A stretch of DNA of 64,000 nt. It comes from Diplosphaera chodatii (taxonomy: Eukaryota > Chlorophyta > Trebouxiophyceae > Prasiolales > Stichococcaceae). Of this stretch, positions 25,567-38,790 are shown in pieces (within the stretch, counting starts at the first letter, position 1; each line of letters starts with the position of its first letter). The stretch lies in the NCBI GenBank assembly GCA_032358165.1, contig JAALGY010000023.1, positions 2,046,001 through 2,110,000 on the forward strand, read 5' to 3'. The position numbers were made by a program, and so were the translations under genes. The notes below the pieces were generated by a model. That model saw only the letters and a program-made list of their open reading frames with translations. It was not told the origin of the DNA and made no database searches.

Positions 25567-28500
25567 ATGGCAAACTCAGAGTACAGGGCGCAACTGAATG
25601 TGGCACTCCTTGGACTTGAGCAGTCGCATCTAGCGAAGCAGAGCTTTGAGGCTGGGCAGGCTCTGCTGTTGCACACCACTGATCCCGCAGTGGCGCCATT
25701 GTACCTGCGCGATGTGTTGTTGCGCCTGCATGAGTGCAGCAAGACGGCACGAAAGTATCGGTACAGGTATATATGCTATATCTTGGTATTGTGTCCAGCC
25801 CATGTGTGACCGAACAAGCTGCATGCATGCGCCACACAGTCAGTGCTCCGCCTGTCAGCTGTCGGCACACGCTTAAGCCGTTGCACTGCATGTATGCAAG
25901 GCTGGCAACCGTGTTGGTACACACGGCTGCTTACGGTGACCACGCAGCTCCACTGTTGCAAACTGCGGCAAAGCAGATGGTAGCCTGCATCCGTTTGGAA
26001 AGTCAGGTAAGGGACATCGTGTGGAGCATGCCTGTGCAAGAGTGCCCCCTTTGCTGTAACATGCTGACATCTGTGATCACATGCAAGTCAGGCAGCGGAC
26101 ATTGTGGAGTTTGCCGCACTGTCCAAGGCCATTGCTGCAGCATTGGCCGAGCTGCCCTCAGGCGTAGCCAATCAGCTTGTGGGCAGGATTGTGATAGACC
26201 CACTGTTGCTTGGCACCGTCAGGTGCTTCCTGGCTGGCAAGGCACTTCTACCTGCACCGTATGGAACGCATGAGAAAGCACCAGATCCTGGTCTCTGGCA
26301 AGCATTGCACAACCAACGATGAATGTGTGCAGGGCACCATCGCAGCAGACAGCGGCAACTGCGCACGTGCTGCTTGGATCAGCACTCGAGGCACTGAACC
26401 ATGCGCCCAGATTTGCTGCCGCTCGTGCCGCGGTCATGGTGCCATGTCTGGAGCAGCAGCTATATAACTTGAACTCAGGTTCATTGTGAGGTTGCGCAAG
26501 GTGTTTTGCCCTCTTTGAAGGCATGGTGCTGCACATTGTGATTGGCCTCTGCTCCATACTACTTTCAACTTCACCCTGTGTACAATGCAGGGTCACCACG
26601 CATGCAGGTGCCGCAGGCACACTTGCCAGTGCAGCAGTGCCTACTCGGCATGTCAGCAGCAGATCTGACAGCATCCCTGGTCAAGGCATGCGTCAAGGCC
26701 TGCCTCCATGCTGTGCGGAACCAGGTGAACTCCAGCAACTGGTGTGGTACAACATATACACTGCATGTGTATCTACGTCAGCAGCCAGCCGAACTGCAAA
26801 GATTCCTCATGGAGTCGAGCATCGCTCGTTCGCACAGGATCAATGGGCAATGCGGCGTGAGGGACTGCTCACGCTGTCCGACATGGCAAGTGCGATGCAG
26901 GCGAGTTGTGCATGATCTGCCCGACTTTCATTGCTGTGGTCTGTGAAGAACATAGTATACCCTCGGCTTTGAATCTGTAGTTTTGTGTGTTCTGCAGAGG
27001 GTCGTGGGCTTGGCATCCAGCGGTGGCGACCGCGCTGTATCGCAGGTCCTGCATGAACCGCTGCCGCAGGGCACACGCTTCCTGCTCACCTCCATGCCCA
27101 AGCTTTTTGCAGAGCTGGAGGTGCGGCAGCCCTTGTGGGCACAGAAGATCGAAGAGAGCCCTGTAAGTTGAAGAACCTGTTGACGATCTCCATACACGAC
27201 CAGCGAGATGCCCCTACCTGGATGCAGATTGCACGGTATGACAAGATCCAGCACGTGCGCTCTGCAGCAGACAAGGCGCTGCGGGCTCTGCAGGCGCATG
27301 CGGTGTGCTGTCACCACAGCAACATTGCTGCACAGCCGGCATCAGATCGCACAGCCAACAGAGAAAGGTGCTCATGAACACCTGATGAGCAGCGCTCGTT
27401 CGTTGCAATATTGTATGCCACCAGCTGCTGGCATTCCAGTGCCAGACAGTCGCACTGCATGTGAGCAGGCCAAGGAGTGCGGCGCACAGAGGGAGCGCAG
27501 GTGCACATGGGGCGTCCGTTGCACGTACGCCCCTGGCAGCCATCGACGACCAGCCGGCCCTGGGCAATGGCAAAGTGACGCCAGCCAGGCGTCTGTCTTT
27601 AGCGACCCGCACCTCGACATCAGCAGAGCATGACTTTGGCGTTCAGGTGGCATGGGTTCTATGTTGTGATCGTGCATGCTGGCTGTCAGCTCTGCAGGTA
27701 TGCGACTGGTGACGGCTGCTGGTCTCGCAGGTGTTTGCACCTCCTCCGCCGACGGCAGATCAAGCGGCGCGCCTTACAAAGGTCCTGTAATGTCCTGCCG
27801 GCTGCCTCCCGGCCCAGCTTCAGGCTGCCGCATACACAGGCGCCTGCAAAATGACAATGTGCATTGCTGTGTCCAGGTCACCATCACCTCAGATGCAGCT
27901 GCAGGTCAGCCAGACAGCAGGACGCCTGGTGACCCTGCAGCTGGTCCAGCGGATCTGCTGCATGGGGAACCAGCTGCGCGACAGACAGATGCCCAACCAG
28001 AAAGCGCAGCGCCTTCTGCCATGGCCATGCCTAACAGCAGCACTGATGCTGCAGCAGCACTGCAACAGCCTGCACCATTAACAGAACCAGAGTCGGCCGC
28101 CAGTGCTCTGGCAAGCTCTGCCAAAGTTGCACCACCTGCAGCAGCTGCAGGGTCAGTAGTGGCACACGGTCATGCGCAGCCCAGCTCAGCCCATGACATC
28201 GACACGTTTGCAGGCCCTCTCAGGGTGCGGATGGATGCATCCTTGCCATCAGCGGAGATCGCGTTGGACCCGCAACATGGCCCTGCCAGGCAAGGTCGCA
28301 GTGTCCCCTGGCCTTGGATAGTCTGGCGGCAACATGACAGACTACTCGTACACATGCCAAGTTCCTTTGTGCTGACATGCAGAGTGAACGACCTACAGCA
28401 GCTGCGAGTGTGGGCACATGGCACCGAAGGGGAAATTGGCATCGAAGTCATTACTGAGTCATCAACAAGGTCTGTTGCTCCAGCTGCAATTACCTGCTCC

Positions 28501-28947
28501 ATCTCGTGCAAGTGTGTTTAGTGTAGTGTCGTTCGCAGGTGTGCTCTTGCAGGTGCTCTTGAGATCAGCAATGCACAAAGGTGTCATTGCAGGCCGGGTG
28601 TTTTGCGCAAGCACCGCTTTGCGTGCAAAGGCGGGCTGATGAGCCAAGAGATCGTAGACTGCCTTGCCAAGCCGCAGCTGCCTGCAGCTGCCTTGTCAGA
28701 CAGTGCGACACAGCTGCCAAAGACAGCGCCTGCGACTGAGGGCGACAAGCGTGTGCCAGCCTGCAATGCAGCCGTGTCAGTGGTGACCCCGCATCAGGGC
28801 ACATTGGCAACAGCAGCGCGGACTGTGACCACAGCTGAGGTCGAGGGTGTGCAGGCCAGTGGGTCAGGAGCACAACAGCAGCCGGGACCAAGCTCCGCAA
28901 CCGTGGCCGCCAAACCACTTACATGGTTTGTGCCTACTTGCAGTTGA
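25567..28947 (+). CDS. HEAT/ARM-repeat protein, TORTIFOLIA1/SPIRAL2-like N-terminal domain
   Basis: Probably a microtubule-associated TOG-type helical-repeat protein. Exon 1 (ATG 25567) gives two helical pairs (LNVALLGLEQSHLAKQSFEA; LLRLHECSKTARKYR), spliced in frame to LATVLVHTAAYGDHAAPLLQ. Later exons give AADIVEFAALSKAIAAALAE, VANQLVGRIVIDPLLLGT, LLGSALEALNHAPRFAAARA, TASLVKACVKACLHAVRNQ, QWAMRREGLLTLSDMASAMQ (GC donor at 26901), TRFLLTSMPKLFAELEVRQP and IARYDKIQHVRSAADKALRA. The last block and the WAMRR..LLTLSDMA block resemble the equivalent TORTIFOLIA1 repeats. After about 27450 the sequence is low-complexity Ala/Pro/Ser-rich (exons up to the stop at 28947), and frame choice there is unsure. 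Family assignment is by repeat pattern only; other HEAT proteins are possible. Confidence 0.5.
28919..28923 (-). terminator. Candidate TGTAA polyadenylation signal for the BRAP2 gene
   Basis: TTACA on the plus strand is TGTAA on the minus strand, about 200 nt past the BRAP2 stop codon. TGTAA is the usual green-algal poly(A) signal. It overlaps the inferred 3' end of the convergent TOR1-like gene. Confidence 0.35.
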
Positions 28948-29124
28948 TGCTCGTTCTGGTTTCGACACTGCCAATCACTAAGTGTCTCAAGGCCACCGAC
29001 TGTACAAAGCCACTGCGTCACAGCTACAGGGCTGAGCGGGAATGACCGCATGGTGTACACATTGCTCTGCAACCTGCTGTTGTTTGTTATACATGGCACA
29101 TGCATTGCAGCGCCAGCTTCCATG

Positions 29125-32038
29125 CTACCGGCTCTTCGCTGCTCGCCTTTTTGAGTGGCTGCCAGGCTGGGGTGTGGGAGGCGCCGGCGGTGCTGGAACG
29201 CTGATAGAACCTTGTTGTACATCTGGCCCTGCACCGGCCAGCTGCCTCTGGCCTTCAAGGTACATCATGAGGTCGTGCACCTGCACAGGAGTCATGCCCG
29301 TGGCTTGAAGAACACACCATCCCAGTCAGCACCAGACACACCTACAGAGATTGCTGACTCCATCCATAGAAAGCACCATATAAGCTACACTCAAACACCT
29401 GCTCCCTGAGCTCCTGGACTTCGGCCTGGCTCTTCGCCAGCTTTGAAGCAGCTGCCGCGGCGTCATCGGTGGCGCGCTGCTTAAGCGCCGCCTGGTTGGC
29501 ACGCATCTGGCTGTTCAGCGCATCCAGCACATCACGCTCCTTGCTCAAGTCCTTCACCCGCTGCGCCTGCTTTGCCTGTACCGACGAACGCACAACCATG
29601 TCCGAGCACCGTCAAGAGATGTCATGCGACTGAGCATCACTGCTCAAGAGTTGGGGAAAGCTGATCCCTGGAGCCTGCATAGTATGTCTGTAGATGCATC
29701 ACAATGCTGCTTCGTGAGCCAGTGGCCGGCGAGGCCTGCGTACCAGCCTGGCCTCGGCACTCTTGTGCAGGCGCAGTGCCTCGCTTGCAGCAGCCTTCGC
29801 TGCTGCAGCTGACGCCTGACTCTGCGCCACTGCTGCTGACAACTCTGCGCACCGTGCCTCCAGCTCAGTCACGACCTGCCAGCGTGCCACAGTCTAAACA
29901 ATGCTGTCATGCGATCACAAAGGCTTGTAGCTATGGATGGGTGGCAGCCTGGTCACGTTAGTTTGGTCATGCTGCAGAAAGCCTGGCCAATGTGGATGCA
30001 CTGATGTATGAAGTAATGCTGTCGTACGGCAGTGGGGTCACCTGTGCATGGCGGCCCTCAAACCAGCGGCGCTGCTCCTCCAGCTGGCCCGCCAGCAGCA
30101 GGTTGTACTCCTGCCCTATCGCGTCCAGCTTGCTGCTCACCAGCGCCTCCTCCATGTCGGCGTCATAGCGCGTGTCTCTGTGTTGTGCATGAAATGGCAG
30201 ACTTGCACACATACGAATGCATGGACAAGCAACCTTAGCGCTAGTATAGCTGTAAAAGCCAACTGGAGAGCAGGATGCACCACATCTGCAGACGGGCAGA
30301 CGGCGGTGCGATGCTCACGTGCTGCTGGCGGCGGCGGCCGCGTCCTCCCGGGGCGCCGGCGCGGGGGAGGGCACCTCCACCAGCTTGCCGTCCGTCTTGC
30401 TCTGGATCAGGCGGTGCACGTAGCCGTCGCTGGAGTAGTCCCACACCTGCACAGCGGGTCCGGCTGTCGGTCTTTGTTGTGCTCCTCCCCGTGCCAGTCG
30501 CAGGGGCAGCAGGCCTGCAAGCCCTGCCTAAGTTGCAATGTTTGCAAGCAGACGTAAGATACAGGACTGGCGCTGAGAAGCGCAGCCAGGCTGGAGTACA
30601 AGATTGAGAGAGTGATCAATCGACTCAGCCGGCGCCAGCGCTGCACCATGGAGCTCAATTTGCTGGCAGCTGGGAAACCAGCGCACCCTCTGCGTCTCCA
30701 GCTCCAGCGCGTAGCAGTGGTTGGTGTCCTTCCAGTGCCCATTGGCGTGGCCGCTGCGGTAGCGCCCGCACCCGATGTGGCCGCAGATGAGGCAGATCCA
30801 CAGGTCCGCGGCGGCGTTGCAGGTGGCGCAGCGCGACACATGGCCCTCGGAGTCCAGGCAGTACCGGCACACCGGGCAGGAGGTGTCCGCCCACCGCATG
30901 AGGCACTCGTTGTGGAACCTGTGGTTGCACACCTGCAGCAGGACAGACGACACCAAGTTCAGCAGCCCCTGCTGGGTGACGCCCTGCCTATCAATGTTGG
31001 GGAGTATGGCCACAACACAGCTGCAGCTTTGCATACATGACCAAACACGGGCGCCGCTGCTTGACTGTATGTTTTGCTAGGATGACCAGGGCCGCACCGT
31101 TGTGACAATCCCGCTGATGTGGGCGTCCAGCCGTTCCAGGCACACTGGGCATGTCGGAAGCTCCGTCTGCGCTGCCATGTGTGCTTGTGGGCCAAAGCCG
31201 CCGGCTAGGGTAGCCTGGCCTTCGGTGCCGCTGCTGGCGCCGGGGCTGCCCTCCCTCGAGCTGGCAGCAGCTGCTGTTGGCATTCCCCCTGCTGCAGCAG
31301 GCGAGGCTGTGCTGGCATCATGACCAGAGCCCTCGTCATATTGCACATCCTTGATGAACACCAGGCGGCAGATGATGTCCGGCTCCAGCGTCCAAAACTG
31401 TCCATATCACATCCTCTCTACATACATTGCCACTGATGCAAAGCGCATGCACAGAAGCGACTGAATGTGGTAATGGCGTGCAGATGGCTCACAGGCTTGT
31501 TGTTGTGCTCCCTGTGGAACGCTGCCGCAGTCGCAGCGGTGTCAAAACGCAGCAGCACGAGGCACGAGGTGCGACTGTCGTCACGGCGAACGAAGCGTAT
31601 CTCCCGAATAGACGGCAGATAGCCACCCGTCCAGGTGCAGAAGTCAGCAACACCCATGTCTGGGGACACCGCCAACACCGCCAACATCTCCCCGTGCTGC
31701 TCCTGCATGTTTCTCGATGCGTGGGGTTTTAGCCGCATGGTCAGGATGCGCATGACGCAGCCTTGAAGCATGCCGGAGCCACGCATGGTCATGCAGCATC
31801 GCACCGGCTGGCTCCATGCGGGACGCTGGGCGAGCTCGACAGTCGGAATGTCGCGGTACAGGTGCACGACGCCGGTGAGGTGCTCAACGCGGGGATTGCC
31901 GGCAGAGAACGTGATGTAGTCGTCCGCCGCAGTCTCAGCACTGATGCCGCTCTCTGCTGCGTGACCTGCATCGACTTGACGCACTGGCGCCTGACCGTCC
32001 TGGCGGTGCTGCAGGTCCACCTTCACTGAGTACGCCAT
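29125..32038 (-). CDS. BRAP2-type RING E3 ubiquitin ligase (BRCA1-associated protein homologue)
   Basis: ATG 32038 opens [13 protein letters not shown]. The BRAP2 N-terminal domain follows: [59 protein letters not shown] and [19 protein letters not shown], then [17 protein letters not shown]. The RING finger runs from [19 protein letters not shown], across an intron, to [20 protein letters not shown] and VCRYC. The UBP-type zinc finger ([20 protein letters not shown], then [20 protein letters not shown]) binds free ubiquitin C-termini. The C-terminal half is coiled coil ([40 protein letters not shown]). It ends [16 protein letters not shown] and a basic tail at 29125. Domain order matches animal BRAP/IMP and the plant homologues. 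A Gly/Ser/Ala linker between the N-domain and the RING is longer than usual. Divergent from polyubiquitin. Confidence 0.94.
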
Positions 32039-32488
32039 TGCTTTCCCTCAGTTGCCCTGTACTGCCAATTCATGGGCATTTTGTGGCATGGCACAGCAGC
32101 ACAGATCATGTGCAGCATTACCAAAAGTTGCAGGAACAACGGCTATGCATGCCAGTAAACAGTGGCAGCTGTCTCAGGCTGTCTGACATAGAATTTGCCC
32201 AATCGTGAATCCGCTGCGGTGCAGGAGTCCCGGTGTGGCATCATTGCCTGGGCATGACGGTATCTTCACCAGCTTCTCGGGGGCAAACTACTGCTGATTC
32301 TTGAAGGTGTGAAGGAGCGGGGAAGCGTCTTGGTGCAGGGTTTAGGGCTTGTCAGAAGATGACAAGACGCAACTCGCCTCGTCTGCGTCATTGCTCGCTT
32401 GCCCGCACCTGTGAACTTCCTCGCAACAGCAGCTCTCAGCGCGAAACAGCCCTCAGACGCTTCGTCCGTCCCACAGCGGCTCGCCACC
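32039..32488. promoter_or_regulatory. Divergent promoter, BRAP2 / polyubiquitin, with heat-shock-element-like core
   Basis: 450 bp between head-to-head ubiquitin-pathway genes. At 32298-32305 the sequence TTCTTGAA is an inverted pair of nGAAn units (TTCnnGAA), about 190 bp upstream of the polyubiquitin ATG, with a further GAAG at 32311. This fits heat-inducible polyubiquitin promoters, but two or three units alone are weak evidence. Confidence 0.4.
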
Positions 32489-35144
<2,656 letters not shown>

Positions 35145-35791
35145 TGTATGCAACATCATGTTGAGCATGTAGAGTGGGCTTCAGCTGTATATGTGCATGA
35201 ATGGTTTGACTGAAACATCTCCTTTCTGTAAATTCAGCCTGATACGCTACCCCTCCTCTTGCAATCGATCCTTTTGCAATCGATCATAGAATTGATTCTG
35301 CATCATGGCATGTTCAGCCCACCAACATGCATAGAGAGCTTGTCACCTGCGGGCTTGTTGCACCATGTTGTATCGCTCCCATATGCATCCCATTGAAACG
35401 TGTTCCGTTGCGATACGGACCTGTTAATGACCGTCTGTTCTCGCCTCATGCAATCTGTGGCAGCATTGGTGTGTCACACCAATGAACCTAACAACGACTG
35501 CAAACTTCCAACATAGTTGTGTTGCAACTCGTAGTATCAACACAGGCGAGTATGTGCAAGATGGCTGGAAGTGCGGCTGGTGTCTCTGGCTCCAGTTCAG
35601 GTTCGTTACGGGTCACAATGTACTCATGTATGCCCTCACTGTTCGCCACATCAGCTACGCAGTATTGTTTACCGTGCATATCTGGATGCAACATGCTGCG
35701 GCACTGGTTTAATGGTTTTGCTTTCTCATATCGCAGCCGTAGTGAGCCCACTGAGCCCACGGTACCAATAATACAAGCACTGTGCTACCAG
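35145..35791. other. Convergent 3' region, polyubiquitin / complex I subunit
   Basis: Contains the polyubiquitin 3' UTR with a TGTAA poly(A) signal at 35227-35231 and, beyond it, the probable 3' UTR of the minus-strand complex I gene. The 90-codon minus-strand frame at 35488-35760 has no family match. Confidence 0.5.
35227..35231 (+). terminator. TGTAA polyadenylation signal of polyubiquitin
   Basis: TGTAA lies 83 nt after the polyubiquitin stop. This is the canonical chlorophyte poly(A) signal, in an A/T-rich setting. Confidence 0.65.
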
Positions 35792-36541
35792 TCACTTCCG
35801 CAGCGTTGCATTCACTTCCCGGTCATTTGGCAGAAAGCCCATCAACCGCCCTGCATGCAATGCATGCCAGTGTCAGCGTTCACCGCACGTTCCCTGCTCC
35901 CGTTTAGCACTGCAATGTGCTACCAGTCGCATGCAAGCACGTGTCTGCTGTATCCGAATGTTGCCATGACATCAACCCACCTGACGACCCCTGGTATGCC
36001 AGCAGGAAGCCGGCCAGCGCTCCAATGGAGGCTGCAATAGCCGCTGATTGCCGTGGCACACCAGCGTTCTTGCCTGCGTCGTGTCAGTACGTCGGTTGGT
36101 GCCATGCAAGACTGGATTGCCATGCATAGAAGAGGTACCAGTGCCAAGCCTGACGTGCCGTGCATGTTCAGTCACTTAGGTATCTTGCACCTGCTATGTA
36201 ACCGAAAGGATAGCTGGCAAGTGTGGCAACTGACCAAGTGGTGTAGTCGTCGAAGCTGTAATTCCCAACTGCAGAGGCAGCAGCTCTTCCGTATCATCAT
36301 GTGTCATGATCCACTGCATTGTAACGCTGCGCGGAGTGCATTGCACAAGGCTTGAGAACTACTGACCTGTCCGCCAGAAGCCGGGCGCTTTGTCAAGGAC
36401 TGCGGTCACAAATGGACTCAAGTCAGCTGTGCTGCGCAGCAACCTGCGTGCACATTACAGCAGACCACCAGATGCGAAGATGCGCCAGCACTGCACTGCA
36501 CACGCACCTGGGTACTTGGGCTCGTCAAAAATCACGCCCAT
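35792..36541 (-). CDS. NADH:ubiquinone oxidoreductase ~21 kDa-type subunit (NUXM-like)
   Basis: Small accessory membrane subunit of mitochondrial complex I, of the kind called NUXM or the 20.9 kDa subunit in plants and fungi. Five short exons on the minus strand: 36541-36508 (MGVIFDEPKYP), a 33-nt exon (VLDKAPGFWRT), then VGNYSFDDYTTWSVATLASY with PFGYIAG, then KNAGVPRQSAAIAASIGALA with GFLLAYQGSSG, and last RLMGFLPNDREVNATLRK with its stop at 35792. The motifs YPV(L/I)D..P.F, a central hydrophobic hairpin, and (Y)AYQ.S.GRLMGF.PND are the family signature. Length is about 98 aa, near the plant protein. All frames join cleanly at GT-AG sites. Every exon is too short for simple ORF calling. Divergent from Mago nashi. 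Confidence 0.9.
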
Positions 36542-37105
36542 CCCGCTGCAATCAGTATGTCGCTGCCAATGCAGCCGATAGCGGTGACCCGGTCACCCTG
36601 ATCACCGCCTTACCTGCTGGACAGCTTGTGCTGTATGCGCCACCTGAAACCGTCACGGGTAGGATCAGCCCTGACGCTGGCTAACGTGTACTTGTGCAGC
36701 AGCTTCACTAGACCTGCCCATGTATGACTGACTAGGTTCTGAACGACGATGCATGTCGTTGGCATGCCCCGCACTCTGACATGCGCTGGACAAAACCCTG
36801 ATTTTCAGGCAGCTCGGGGGGGCTCGGCTGCTGCTTTGCTCACTTGCTACCTGCTGCTTGCAACGTGTCGGCCATTGTTCGGCATCTGCGCACATTGCTA
36901 GGAGGCCTTCCAAGTCCCGTGACACTGCTGCTTGTGTCGAGCAACTTTGGGCCACAGTTTGATCACTGATTGAGCTGAGTGCAAGGTCCACCTGCAGAGA
37001 GTAACGCCTTGTTGAGGAGCAAAACGCACGGACTGCACTTTCCGCGGCTGCATAGTCGAACGCTTTGCACACCTTGCACACCCGTCCTGTACGAACGCCG
37101 CTGCG
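36542..37105. promoter_or_regulatory. Divergent intergenic region, complex I subunit / Mago nashi
   Basis: 565 bp between two head-to-head housekeeping genes. No TATA box or repeat stands out and no coding signal was found. Confidence 0.4.
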
Positions 37106-38096
37106 ATGGCGGCGGAAGACTTCTATGTGCGATACTATGTGGGGCACAAGGGGAAGTTTGGACACGAGTTTCTAGAGTTTGAGTTTCGGCCAGACGGCAA
37201 GGTGATGCTGGGGCTGCTGTAGTTCGGCCGAGCGTGTTGCACTCGCTGCTTGTATGTGGTGCATAACCAACGCTGCGGTGGCAATATCTATGTATTGGTG
37301 TGCGCAGCTGCGGTATGCCAACAACAGCAACTACAAGAACGACACCATGATCAGGTGGGTCTGCGATTCGACGTTGCCACGTGCAGCCTGCTCTAGGCGC
37401 CAACATTGCTGATGTCGCCACTGCTCAGGCTGTGCCAGCATGCAACTGCAGGAAGGAGGTGTTCGTGGGTCAGGCAGTGCTAAACGAGCTCAAGCGGATC
37501 ATTGAGGACAGCGAGGTAGGTTGCCAATTGTGGCAGCCCTGGTTTGCAACATTGTTGTGACATTAGCGTGCATGTAAACCGACCTTCTGCCGAGTGTACA
37601 AATGCTTACAGAACCACCAACGTTGCACGCAGATTCTAAAGGAAGACGACAACAGCTGGCCGCAGCCAGACCGTGTGGGGCGGCAAGAGCTTGAGATCGT
37701 GATGGGACAGGAGCACATCTCCTTCACCACCACAAAGCTGGGCTCGCTGCTGCAGGCAAGCACATGCGCCTGTAGCATGTTCTGCGCATGCGCCGCACAC
37801 AGCAGCAAGCCCTGCCCTGCTCTGTTGCGTTGCGTCGACGTGTGCAGCGTTGATGTGCGCAGGTGCAGCAGAGTCAGGACCCAGAGGGCCTGCGTATTTT
37901 CTACTACCTCGTCCAGGTGCGACGGCAGCCAGAATACAGCACACAGGCAGCATGTATATCAGAGTCTTGACTGTTCTGAACGTATCAGCACGAGGAAGCG
38001 CGCGTCGTGACACCCTGATGTTCCTTGATGCAGGATCTGAAGTGTTTCGTGTTCAGCCTGGTGTCCAGCCACTTCAAGATCGCCCCCCTGGGCTGA
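37106..38096 (+). CDS. MAGO: Mago nashi, exon junction complex core subunit
   Basis: Pairs with Y14 to lock the exon junction complex on spliced mRNA. Six exons: 37106-37201, 37308-37354, 37452-37515, 37633-37755, 37863-37916 and 38034-38096, 447 nt in all, giving 148 aa (family about 146-150). Sequence: [134 protein letters not shown]. Nearly identical to plant and animal Mago throughout. The intron at 37756 begins with GC rather than GT. Confidence 0.98.
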
Positions 38097-38790
38097 GCGC
38101 TCATCAGGGGGTGCGGGGCAACATCATGCTGATAACTTGAGCTGCCTGCTGCATCTCTGCAGCGAACTGCTGCCTGCGCTGCTGAGCTGCCTAGCGAGTT
38201 GGGATATAGAAGTGCTCTGGATACGACTGATTTCCTCAGTAGTTGCCAAGGTGAACAGAACGAAAAACGCTGCGGTCGTGATGCTTATCAGCAAGCAAGC
38301 AAGCATTGCACACTGGCCATCTGCGTCATCACGCATCTGCGACGCAGTTGGCACCGCTCCTCTGAGGCCCATGCACAGCCAACGAAGTGCCCCACCCTTG
38401 GCCAAGCAAGGACTCGACTTGACACCCCCCGCCTTCCACGGCTTCCATGCACTGCATGCAGCCGAAGCAATGTCACGTGCAATTGGTGTACATACATGGT
38501 CGCACACTGCACACTGCTGCATAACTTGGCATCTATCGAGCGTCTCTGCAAACAGCTTGCATCCGGGTGCAGCGACAGAACATTGCGGTTCTTAAAGCAT
38601 CACACCACACTGCTGTGTCAAAGTTTGGTGTTTAAGAATATTTCCAGACACCTGGCGAAGCAAGGAAACTTCAGGCTCCAGAGCTTGCGCGTACACAGGT
38701 CTCAGGTGGTGAAGCACTTACCATGACGCTCCACCGATAGCGCCAGCGGCGGCGTGTCGCATCAGCGTTGGCAGGCGCGCATACCCCATC
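38097..38790. other. Intergenic region between Mago nashi and Snu114
   Basis: About 700 bp between two plus-strand genes; expected to hold the Mago 3' UTR and the Snu114 promoter. A short AGCA/AGC run (about 38288-38304) is the only repeat seen. A minus-strand frame (38124-38522) with one hydrophobic stretch has no family match. Confidence 0.45.

Noticed and set aside
38124..38522. Minus-strand 132-codon frame with one hydrophobic segment
   Set aside because: No splice or codon support and no family match; it lies in the Mago to Snu114 spacer.
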